DNA of 10,227 nt from the NCBI GenBank assembly GCA_034434335.1, contig DAOTZS010000066.1, positions 1-10,227 of the forward strand, in the 5' to 3' direction. The position numbers were made by a program, and so were the translations under genes. Below the pieces are notes generated by a model. It worked only from the letters and a program-made list of their open reading frames with translations, ran no database searches and was not told where the DNA came from. This document shows positions 1 through 5,960 of this stretch, in pieces (the first letter of the stretch is position 1; the number at the start of each line of letters is the position of its first letter). This DNA comes from DAOTZS01 sp034434335 (lineage in GTDB: Bacteria; Chloroflexota; Anaerolineae; CG2-30-64-16).

Positions 1-911
1 TCGGTATCCAGGACCACCTCCAGGCCCTGGTCGTGGGCGTACTGCATCAGGCGGCCCAGGTGCTCCCGCATGGCCTGCTGCCGCTGCCGGTAGGGACTGT
101 CGGCGGGGTAGACCTCAAACCCGTTGCCCACCCTGTCAAAGTTGACGAATTCCAGGAAGCCCCCCAGGACAATGCCGTTGTTACCGTAGGAAATCACCCG
201 GTGGACGTAATCCTGGAAGTCCGCCTCGTAGCGGCGTATCGTTTCGGCGTCCACGTACGGGGGATCCGGGAGGAACGCGTCCCGGAAGGCCCCCAGGCCG
301 TGGTGGTAGTCGGTGGGGTCCCAGCGCCGGGGGTCCCGCTCCACCCCCACCGCGCCCAGGTCCACCAGCCGATGCGGGAGAGCCGGGGTTCGGACGCGCG
401 CGGCGAAAAACGAGGCGGTATCGGCGCCCGTGCGCGCCAGGTCGGCCAGATAGTACATCCCGTAGGCGTGCCCCAGGGGGCTGCCGCTCTCCAGAACCAG
501 GGCCGGACGGCCTTCCCAATCCCGCGGGGTTATGCTGAATCCCTGGGGGTCAGGTGGCGCCTTTTCCACCCCAGGCCCAACGAGGATGAGCCAGCCCTTG
601 GGGAGAGCCCCGGGGGACTCCAGAACCTGGGGACGGGTACCGGTGCGCTCCGCCAGCGCGTCGGCCAGAGCAATGGCTGCGCGGGCGTAGAGGTCGCTCT
701 GGAGGGTTCCCGGCGGGAGAACAATGGCCGCGACGGGCTCAAGCGGCGGGGTCGCCGGGGAGACCGGGCGGGCAGATAGTCGGGGCTCCTGAGGGAGGTC
801 CTTGGGCAGATAGGCGATGCCCAGGAAACTGTTGACCTGGCCCGCCAGCAACAAGCCCAGCGCCAGGCCTAACAGTCCGACAAGAGCCGACTTCAGTCGT
901 TCACGTTTCAT
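1..911 (-). CDS. Exported glycoside-hydrolase-like protein (GH67/GH20-type fold), N-terminal part
   Basis: Reading leftward from ATG at 911, the frame stays open for 303 codons to the window edge, so the gene is partial at its C-terminus. A GGGAGG ribosome site lies about six bases before the start. Residues 8-24 (LKSALVGLLGLALGLLL) form a hydrophobic signal or anchor helix, followed by a Pro-rich stretch (about 40-60). Residues 60-165 look like the mixed alpha/beta domain preceding the barrel in GH67, GH20 and GH115 enzymes: the end has the pattern alvLESGSPLGHAYGMYYLADL. From RLVDLGAVGV (181) onward, a chain resembling the first strands of a TIM barrel follows, with ISYGNNGIVLGGFLEFVNFD at 240-259. 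The catalytic part is off the window, so substrate and activity are unknown. The family call is inferred from fold-like patterns only. An opposite-strand ORF at 33-779 is its shadow. Confidence 0.6.
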   Translation of the reverse strand, partial: MKRERLKSALVGLLGLALGLLLAGQVNSFLGIAYLPKDLPQEPRLSARPVSPATPPLEPVAAIVLPPGTLQSDLYARAAIALADALAERTGTRPQVLESPGALPKGWLILVGPGVEKAPPDPQGFSITPRDWEGRPALVLESGSPLGHAYGMYYLADLARTGADTASFFAARVRTPALPHRLVDLGAVGVERDPRRWDPTDYHHGLGAFRDAFLPDPPYVDAETIRRYEADFQDYVHRVISYGNNGIVLGGFLEFVNFDRVGNGFEVYPADSPYRQRQQAMREHLGRLMQYAHDQGLEVVLDT

Positions 912-1007
912 GCGCGCCTCCCTGCGATTATCTTGCGCCTTGATGGATGGACCCCCTTTTGTGTGTCGCCCGCCTTTTGTGGCAGGCTTCGCCTCTGATT
1001 TCTGACC

Positions 1008-1065
1008 GGGTGGGCGACGGCATTGCTGGGTGGGCGAAGGCATTGTGGGTGGGCGAAGGCATTGC
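1008..1065. repeat. Three tandem copies of a 19-20 bp repeat
   Basis: Units at 1008-1027, 1028-1046 and 1047-1065 share GGGTGGGCGAMGGCATTG. They differ at one base (C or A at the tenth position) and by one base in length. The last unit merges into the hairpin that follows. There is no coding context. This is too few and too short for a CRISPR array; it looks like simple tandem duplication or part of a dispersed intergenic repeat. Confidence 0.8.
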
Positions 1066-1085
1066 CTCCGCCCACCCACAATGCC
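1039..1085. repeat. Long inverted repeat (21-bp stem, 5-base loop)
   Basis: Positions 1039-1059 pair with 1065-1085 with a single mismatch (A1056 opposite C1068), leaving the loop CATTG at 1060-1064. The left arm is built from copies 2 and 3 of the tandem repeat; the right arm is an inverted copy of the same unit (CGCCCACCCACAATG). No T-run follows on either strand, so a REP-like intergenic element fits better than a classic terminator. Confidence 0.75.
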
Positions 1086-1104
1086 CACATCTTCTCTAAT
1101 AGAG

Positions 1105-1133
1105 CAGGGCCTCACCCTTAGGGTGAGGCCCTG
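1105..1133 (-). terminator. Strong hairpin, likely transcription terminator downstream of rex
   Basis: CAGGGCCTCACCC (1105-1117) pairs perfectly with 1121-1133 around the three-base loop TTA. The stem is 13 bp and GC-rich, 35 bp beyond the rex stop codon. On the minus strand the bases after the stem read CTCTATTAGAG, not a real T-run, so termination is likely but not of textbook form. Confidence 0.6.
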
Positions 1134-1167
1134 TAAAGCTGCGCCATGTTGAGGCGCATGGCAGCCT

Positions 1168-1791
1168 CTACAGATAGTAAGTCATGCGTTGCAGGCCCAC
1201 TACCGGGTCAATATGCTGGATGTACACCCCTGCCGGCACCGCAATAGTGATCGGCGCGTAGTTCAGGATGGCCCTGATGCCAGCCTCGGCCATCGTGCGT
1301 GCCACACCTTGAGCATGCTCAGCTGGCGTGGCAATGATGCCGATCTTGATCCCTCGGGCCTGAATCGTAGCGGCCAATTCGTCCACGTGCTGGACAATTA
1401 CATTATGAATGCCCATTGGCCGGCCGATCTTGGCGGGATCAACATCAAAGATGGCTGTGATCATGAAGCCCCTGCCCACAAAACCGGGGTAATCGGCAAT
1501 AGCCTTGCCCAGGTTCCCTGCCCCCACCAATGCGACATCCCACACACGGTCCACCTTGAGGATCTGTTGCAATTGATCGCGCAAGAAGACGATATCGTAG
1601 CCAGTACCCTGCTTGCCGAACTCGCCGAAATGCGAGAGGTCCTTACGGATCTGGGCTGAAGAGATACCCAGCCGATCCCCCAGTTCCTGAGAAGATGTGA
1701 TCCGCCGCCCTTCAGCGATCAGGTAGTTCAATGCCCGCAGGTAGATAGGCAGCCGGCCGATGACGATATCGGGGATTTGTTGCTTAGCCAT
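1168..1791 (-). CDS. rex: Redox-sensing transcriptional repressor Rex
   Basis: A 207-residue protein of the usual length for Rex, the DNA-binding repressor that senses the NADH/NAD+ ratio and controls fermentation and respiration genes. Residues 1-78 form the winged-helix DNA-binding domain, including the family pattern SSAQIRKDLSHFGEFGKQGTGY (44-65). Residues 84-207 are the Rossmann NAD(H) domain, with the glycine motif VGAGNLG at 89-95 and FDVDP at 115-119. I start at ATG 1791 because GAGGAG lies about seven bases upstream and Rex proteins begin this way (MAKQQIPDIVIGRLPIYLRAL). The frame stays open to 1965, but that extension has no Rex-like sequence and would include the promoter region. 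The gene is transcribed away from the exporter operon and appears monocistronic. Target genes cannot be read from this window. Confidence 0.96.
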   Translation of the reverse strand: MAKQQIPDIVIGRLPIYLRALNYLIAEGRRITSSQELGDRLGISSAQIRKDLSHFGEFGKQGTGYDIVFLRDQLQQILKVDRVWDVALVGAGNLGKAIADYPGFVGRGFMITAIFDVDPAKIGRPMGIHNVIVQHVDELAATIQARGIKIGIIATPAEHAQGVARTMAEAGIRAILNYAPITIAVPAGVYIQHIDPVVGLQRMTYYL

Positions 1792-1885
1792 CTTGGTCTC
1801 CTCTTCACGGAAGTACCTGGACTTGCTGTCAGGTCGCACAATATCTGTCACAGCCTCGTGTGTGCCTTGTGAAGCCACGCATGTC

Positions 1886-1914
1886 ATTGTAGCATGTGCT
1901 TCTCGCTTGTGCAA
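1886..1914 (-). promoter_or_regulatory. Candidate sigma-A/70-type promoter of rex
   Basis: On the minus strand an extended -10, TGC then TACAAT (complement of 1886-1891, five of six bases to consensus), is preceded by a 17-bp spacer and a weak -35, TTGCAC (1909-1914). This would start transcription near 1879, leaving a leader of about 88 nt to the ATG at 1791. Confidence 0.55.
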
Positions 1915-1926
1915 CTCTGTGCGCAA
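1907..1926. promoter_or_regulatory. Degenerate inverted repeat over the rex -35, possible Rex operator
   Basis: TTGTGC (1907-1912) and GCGCAA (1921-1926) form an imperfect palindrome over the -35. The Rex operator consensus is TTGTGA, six bases, TCACAA; here the gap is eight bases and two half-site bases differ. A separate single half-site TTGTGAA lies at 1867-1873, just past the predicted start point. Autoregulation is common for rex, but neither site is a full match. Confidence 0.3.
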
Positions 1927-2023
1927 GTGTGCGTAACATACTACTAAAAGGACGCTGGCGGGCACAGGTTATGAGTTATAGTCCCAGGAATGCTCGACGC
2001 CGTGACGTGATCCGGGCCCAACT

Positions 2024-2052
2024 TTGACAAGGCCCTTGCTTGGTGCTATGTT
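2024..2052 (+). promoter_or_regulatory. Near-consensus sigma-A/70-type promoter for the exporter operon
   Basis: A perfect TTGACA (2024-2029), exactly 17 bases, then TATGTT (2047-2052) with an extended -10 TGC directly before it. This is the best promoter-like match I found in the window. Initiation near 2059 would give a leader of about 455 nt that includes both 192-bp repeat units. The -10 matches consensus at four of six positions. Confidence 0.6.
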
Positions 2053-2091
2053 TGAATTTACCCTGCGCCATAGGCGCTTCGTACACAGCTT

Positions 2092-2283
2092 TTTCAGGCT
2101 ATCCATGGGTAGCTCAGGCGTAACTATTCAGGCCGATGGAAATCGCTCCTCCTGGGCACTTCGTGCCGGGTATCGGCCTCCGCCGAGACTATTCATGTAT
2201 GCACCATGAGAAAGGTCGGCGAAGGCCGACCACTGGCCGCAGGCCCTAAAAGGGTGACTTCCAGTCACCGCCCGAATAGTTAC
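2092..2283. repeat. 192-bp hairpin-rich repeat unit, copy 1
   Basis: This unit is repeated immediately afterwards at 2284-2475; the first 180 bases differ at only five positions. Within it are small hairpins: GGCAC/GTGCC (2155-2159 with 2163-2167), GGTCGGC/GCCGACC with a GAAG loop (2214-2220 with 2225-2231) and GGTGAC/GTCACC (2253-2258 with 2264-2269). The inner part, 2120-2283, is bounded by the perfect 10-bp inverted repeat GTAACTATTC and GAATAGTTAC, so it may be a MITE-like element or a folded RNA module. No open reading frame is conserved between the copies. Confidence 0.85.
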
Positions 2284-2475
2284 TTTCAGGCTATCCATGG
2301 GTAGCTCAGGCGTAACTATTCAGGCCGATTGAAATCGCCCCTCATGGGCACTTCGTGCCGGGTGTCGGCCTCCGCCAAGACTATTCATGTATGCACCATG
2401 AGAAAGGTCGGCGAAGGCCGACCACTGGCCGCAGGCCCTAAAAGGGTGACTTCCAGTCACCGCTGAAAAGTTACG
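2284..2475. repeat. 192-bp hairpin-rich repeat unit, copy 2
   Basis: This is the second tandem unit, with the same internal hairpins shifted by 192 bases (2347-2359, 2406-2423, 2445-2461). Its terminal inverted repeat is slightly degraded: GTAACTATTC at 2312-2321 faces GAAAAGTTAC at 2465-2474. At the junction with copy 1, GAATAGTTAC (2274-2283) pairs with GTAACTATTC (2312-2321) around a 16-bp near-palindrome (2290-2305), which could fold into a 48-base hairpin. Confidence 0.85.
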
Positions 2476-2496
2476 CTCAGGCTGGGAAGCCTGAGC
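2475..2496 (+). promoter_or_regulatory. Hairpin directly before the adaptor gene's ribosome site
   Basis: GCTCAGGCT (2475-2483) pairs perfectly with AGCCTGAGC (2488-2496) around a four-base loop GGGA. It starts as a third, cut-off copy of the repeat unit (GCTCAGGCT versus TTTCAGGCT). The GAGGAG ribosome site begins only four bases later (2501-2506), so the stem could affect ribosome access, or its last bases could compete with pairing of the leader. Confidence 0.65.
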
Positions 2497-2513
2497 TACA
2501 GAGGAGTTGATTG

Positions 2514-3896
2514 ATGCGTAGAGGTCTCACGATCTTTCTGGTGATCATCGTGGTCGTGGTGGGTGGATGGCTTATATATCAGCAGTTGAGCAAGGCCAAG
2601 GCGGCCGAGACGGCCAACTTTGAGGTGGTTCAGGTGGAGCGCGGTACCATTTCGTCTACCGTCAGCGCCACCGGCACTGTGCTGCCCGAACGGGAGGCCA
2701 GCCTTGCTTTCCAGACGACCGGCATGATCCTCGAGGTAGCAGTCGAAGTGGGGGATCAGGTGGTGGCCGGACAGCTTCTTGCCCGGCTCGACGCCACCGA
2801 TCTGGAGTTGGCAGTGCGCCAGGCCGAGATCGGGCTGCGGACCGCCGAGATCCAGATGCGCCAGCTCCAGGCCGGCCCCAGCGCCAGTGACCTGGCCGCG
2901 GCTCAGGCTGCGCTGGAGAGTGCCAAGGCAGCTTATCAGAAACTGCTGCAAGGGCCCGATGCCGATCAGCTGGCAGCCGCGCGCGCGGCAGTAGAGCAGG
3001 CCCGGGTGGCCTTGAATCAGGCCCAGCAGGCCTACGATCTCGTGAAGGACCTGCCCAATGTGGGCATGATGCCCCAGGCGCTTCAGCTTCAGCAGGCTAC
3101 TATCAACTACGAAACTGCCGAGGCCCAATACCGGGTCACGGCCCGCGGGCCTGACCAGGCCCAGATCGCGGCCGCCCGGGCCCAGGTGGCCCAGGCCCAG
3201 GCCGCGCTCGATCGCCTGAAGCAAGGCCCCAGCGCCGAGCAGCTTGAGCTGGCCGAGGCCGCCGTGGAACAGGCCAGAATTGCCCTCGCCCAGGCCCAGC
3301 GCCGCCTTGACAATACTCGCCTGGTTGCGCCCTGGGACGGCGTGGTCACGGCTGTCAACATCGTCGAGGGCACCCTGGCTCAGCCTGGGGTGCCGGCCAT
3401 CCAACTGGCCGACCTCAGCCGTTTCCACATCAACGTCCAGGTAGATGAGATTGATATCGCCAATATCACCCCAGGCCAGCCGGTGCAGGTGGAGGTAGAC
3501 GCGCTCCCCGAAACCCGCCTCCAGGGCACGGTCACTAAGGTGGCGCCGGCCGGCCAGGTCACCCAGGCCGGAGGGGTTTCCTATCGCGTGACCATTGACA
3601 TCGAGCCGGGCTCGGCACCGTTGCGCGCCGGGATGAGCGCCACTGCTACCATCATCAGCACTACGCGGGAGAATGTGCTGCTCGTCCCCAACCGGGCAGT
3701 CCAGCTCGACCGTACTTCTGGCCGTACCTTTGTGGAACGGCTGACGCCGGATGGGCCACAGAAGACCGAAATCCGGCTCGGCCTGCGGGATGAGCAGCAT
3801 AGCGAGGTCCGGGCCGGCCTGGAGGATGGAGACCGGCTCATCATTCGCTCCGTCTCGTCACGGGAATTGCTACAACAGACCTTTAGCGGTTTCTGA
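2514..3896 (+). CDS. MacA/HlyD-type membrane fusion (adaptor) protein of an ABC exporter
   Basis: A 460-residue adaptor that should sit on the outer face of the cytoplasmic membrane and couple to the MacB-like permease downstream. ATG 2514 fits GAGGAG (2501-2506) best; a TTG lies just before it at 2511. Residues 5-22 are one transmembrane anchor. Residues 36-95 form the first biotinyl-lipoyl half and beta barrel entry (TGMILEVAVEVGDQVVAGQLLARLD). Residues 95-268 are a long Ala/Gln-rich coiled-coil hairpin. Residues 268-285 complete the lipoyl domain (TRLVAPWDGVVTAVNIVEG), and 300-450 contain the beta-barrel and membrane-proximal domains (LRAGMSATATI, VLLVPNRAV). The hairpin has four GP-led repeats, at about 121, 148, 212 and 238. 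The family is clear; the transported substrate is not. MacA is the closest named relative, but orthology is unproven. Confidence 0.93.
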   Translation: MRRGLTIFLVIIVVVVGGWLIYQQLSKAKAAETANFEVVQVERGTISSTVSATGTVLPEREASLAFQTTGMILEVAVEVGDQVVAGQLLARLDATDLELAVRQAEIGLRTAEIQMRQLQAGPSASDLAAAQAALESAKAAYQKLLQGPDADQLAAARAAVEQARVALNQAQQAYDLVKDLPNVGMMPQALQLQQATINYETAEAQYRVTARGPDQAQIAAARAQVAQAQAALDRLKQGPSAEQLELAEAAVEQARIALAQAQRRLDNTRLVAPWDGVVTAVNIVEGTLAQPGVPAIQLADLSRFHINVQVDEIDIANITPGQPVQVEVDALPETRLQGTVTKVAPAGQVTQAGGVSYRVTIDIEPGSAPLRAGMSATATIISTTRENVLLVPNRAVQLDRTSGRTFVERLTPDGPQKTEIRLGLRDEQHSEVRAGLEDGDRLIIRSVSSRELLQQTFSGF

Positions 3897-3904
3897 GCAG
3901 AGCT

Positions 3905-4720
3905 ATGAGCAACGAAGTTCCCCAGTCTCCAATTATCGAAATCAAGGACATCACCAAGGTCTATCAGATGGGCCAGGTGCAGGTCCACGCCCTGCGTGGA
4001 GTTTCGCTCCATATCTATCCAGGCGAGATGGTGGCCATCATGGGGCCATCCGGTTCCGGCAAGTCCACTTTGATGAACATCATCGGCTGCCTGGATCAGC
4101 CAACCTCTGGGAGCTATCTGTTGGCCGGGCAAGATGTGTCGCGGCTGAACGATAATCAGTTGGCGGAGATCCGCAACCGGCGCATCGGGTTTGTCTTCCA
4201 AAACTTCAACCTGCTCCCCCGCACCAGCGCGGTGGAGAACGTGGAGTTGCCCCTGATATACTGCGGGGCCAAGGACCGACGCCGACGGGCGATCGCCGCG
4301 CTGGAGGCGGTAGGGTTGGGAGACCGCCTGCATCACCGGCCCAACGAGCTTTCGGGTGGGCAACAACAACGCGTGGCCATCGCCCGCGCGCTGGTCAACG
4401 ACCCCGATATCATTTTGGCTGATGAGCCCACCGGCAACCTGGACTCCAAAGCAGGGGCCGAGGTGATGGCGCTTTTCCAGCGGCTGAACGAAGAACATGG
4501 CATCACGGTCATCCTGGTCACCCACGAGCCAGATATCGCGGAGCACACCCGGCGCATCGTCCATCTTCACGATGGCCTGATCGTCGGTGACAAGCCGGTG
4601 GCCACACCGCGCAGGGCCGGCCCTTCGGTGTATCGCGTCAACCATCGGCCCAATAACAGCAGTCGTCCAGAGAACTCCAGAGATGGCCGTCAGGAGACGA
4701 TAAGGCATGAAGTTCGCTGA
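3905..4720 (+). CDS. MacB/LolD-type ABC transporter ATP-binding protein
   Basis: A 271-residue nucleotide-binding subunit that starts eight bases after the adaptor stop. All catalytic motifs are intact: Walker A GPSGSGKST (47-55), Q-loop VFQNFNLLP (97-105), signature LSGGQQQR (149-156), Walker B IILADEP (169-175), D-loop GNLDS (177-181) and the switch histidine in VTHE (H207). The pattern GEMVAIMGPSGSGKSTLMNIIGCLD and the Q-loop are typical of the MacB/LolD/FtsE group, in which ATP use drives conformational change rather than passing solute through the membrane. The ribosome site is weak (GAGCAG), suggesting translational coupling to the adaptor. Residues 233-271 form an unusual hydrophilic, Arg/Asn-rich tail not needed for the fold. 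Its last 14 bases overlap the permease start. Confidence 0.95.
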   Translation: MSNEVPQSPIIEIKDITKVYQMGQVQVHALRGVSLHIYPGEMVAIMGPSGSGKSTLMNIIGCLDQPTSGSYLLAGQDVSRLNDNQLAEIRNRRIGFVFQNFNLLPRTSAVENVELPLIYCGAKDRRRRAIAALEAVGLGDRLHHRPNELSGGQQQRVAIARALVNDPDIILADEPTGNLDSKAGAEVMALFQRLNEEHGITVILVTHEPDIAEHTRRIVHLHDGLIVGDKPVATPRRAGPSVYRVNHRPNNSSRPENSRDGRQETIRHEVR

Positions 4721-5960
4721 GCATATCCGGCTGGCCTTCCGCGCGCTGTCCGTCAACAAGTTGCGCTCGGCCCTGACGATGCTGGGGATCATCATCGGCG
4801 TTGGGGCTGTGATCGCCCTCTTGTCGGTAGGACAGGGGGTGCAACAACTGGTCACCGAACAGCTCCAAAGCATTGGCACCAACCTGCTGTTTGTGGTCCC
4901 CGGTTCTCTGTCCAACCTCCAGGGAGGGCGGGTCAGGAGCGGTGGGCTGACCCTCACCTTGGGCGATGCTATGGCTATCGCCGATCTATTGAACGTGCCC
5001 GATATGAAGAAAGTGGCACCGGAGTTGATGGCCACCGCTGACGTCAGCCGCGGCAACGTCAAGCTGCGCACCTCCACCTCGGGGGTTACGCCGGATTACA
5101 GCGAGGTGCGTAACTTCCCGGTGGCCTTTGGAAGATTCATCAGCGAGTCGGATATGAACGCGCGCGGGCGGGTGGCTGTGTTGGGCAACCGGGTATGGGA
5201 ACGGCTGTTTGGGTTCGACACTTACCCAATCGGGGAGACAATCAAGATCAACAACATCCCCTTCAAGGTGATCGGCGTGCTGGAACCGAAGGGCGGCACC
5301 GGAGGCCCGGGAGGCAGCCAGGATGACCTGGTCTTCGTGCCGTTGACCACCGCGCACGAGCGGTTGTTCCCACGCTATTATAACGCCCGCGGGGAACCGC
5401 TCCTGACGGTGATTTACGTCCAGGTGGTCAGTGAAGATCGGATGACGGCCGCTGCAGAGGAGATTACCTCCTTGCTCCGTGAGCGGCACGACATCCGTTA
5501 TCAGGACGAGGACGACTTCACAGTGATCAGCCAATTAGACCTGCTCTCCATCTTCGGCCAGATCACCGGGGTGCTGACGATCTTCCTGGGCGCGATTGCC
5601 GGTATCAGCCTGCTGGTGGGCGGGATCGGCATCATGAACATCATGCTGGTGTCGGTCACCGAGCGCACGCGCGAGATCGGCCTGCGGAAAGCAGTGGGGG
5701 CCAAGCACGGGGATATCCTGGCCCAGTTCCTGATCGAGTCCATGATCCTGGCTGTTATCGGGGGGCTGTTTGGCATCCTTCTGGGCGCGCTGGGCGCGGC
5801 CTTGATCTCGCGGCTGAGCGACAGCCTGACCGCAGTTATCACTCCGCAGGCCGTATTGCTCGCCACCGGCTTTTCGGCTGCCGTGGGCCTTTTCTTCGGC
5901 ATCTATCCGGCTACCCGGGCCGCCCGGCTGAATCCCATCGAGGCATTGCGCTATGAGTAG
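4707..5960 (+). CDS. MacB-type ABC transporter permease (MacB_PCD plus FtsX domains)
   Basis: A 417-residue permease whose start overlaps the ATPase stop by 14 bases, which implies coupled translation. The first transmembrane helix is at about 22-42, in the family pattern NKLRSALTMLGIIIGVGAVIALLSVGQG. Residues 45-280 are the extracytoplasmic MacB periplasmic core domain. Three more helices lie near 284-310, 341-366 and 380-402, with the FtsX signature between them (GGIGIMNIMLVSVTERTREIGLRKAVGAKHGDI). It ends in the usual YPATRAARLNPIEALRYE. Separate ATPase and permease genes differ from E. coli MacB, where both are one chain, but this is the common arrangement elsewhere. It should dimerise and work with the upstream adaptor. 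The substrate cannot be inferred from the sequence. Confidence 0.95.
   Translation: MKFAEHIRLAFRALSVNKLRSALTMLGIIIGVGAVIALLSVGQGVQQLVTEQLQSIGTNLLFVVPGSLSNLQGGRVRSGGLTLTLGDAMAIADLLNVPDMKKVAPELMATADVSRGNVKLRTSTSGVTPDYSEVRNFPVAFGRFISESDMNARGRVAVLGNRVWERLFGFDTYPIGETIKINNIPFKVIGVLEPKGGTGGPGGSQDDLVFVPLTTAHERLFPRYYNARGEPLLTVIYVQVVSEDRMTAAAEEITSLLRERHDIRYQDEDDFTVISQLDLLSIFGQITGVLTIFLGAIAGISLLVGGIGIMNIMLVSVTERTREIGLRKAVGAKHGDILAQFLIESMILAVIGGLFGILLGALGAALISRLSDSLTAVITPQAVLLATGFSAAVGLFFGIYPATRAARLNPIEALRYE

Larger units (their letters stand above)
1792..2513. other. Divergent intergenic region between rex and the exporter operon
   Basis: These 722 bp carry no credible gene. The parts nearest rex hold its promoter. 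Position 2024 onward holds a rightward promoter, followed by two near-identical 192-bp units and a third fragmentary unit that ends in a hairpin just before the adaptor gene. Short open frames here (for example 2024-2209) cross the repeats and look like chance. Confidence 0.8.

Noticed and set aside
33..779. 248-codon plus-strand open frame
   Set aside because: It is antisense to the 303-codon minus-strand gene, which has a signal helix, ribosome site and fold-like patterns; the plus frame resembles no family.
1008..1085. CRISPR array
   Set aside because: Only three contiguous copies with no spacers and no cas genes nearby.
1792..1965. N-terminal extension of rex to an upstream ATG
   Set aside because: It has no Rex-like sequence and would include the candidate promoter; ATG 1791 has a well-placed GAGGAG.
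2024..2209. 61-codon plus-strand frame in the leader
   Set aside because: It begins inside the promoter, and the frame is not preserved as an ORF in the second repeat copy.
2496..3800. 434-codon minus-strand open frame
   Set aside because: It is the complement of the clear MacA/HlyD-type adaptor gene; high GC keeps the opposite frame open.
3581..5077. 498-codon minus-strand open frame
   Set aside because: It lies opposite the adaptor end, the ATPase with all its motifs and the permease start. It has no recognisable domain.
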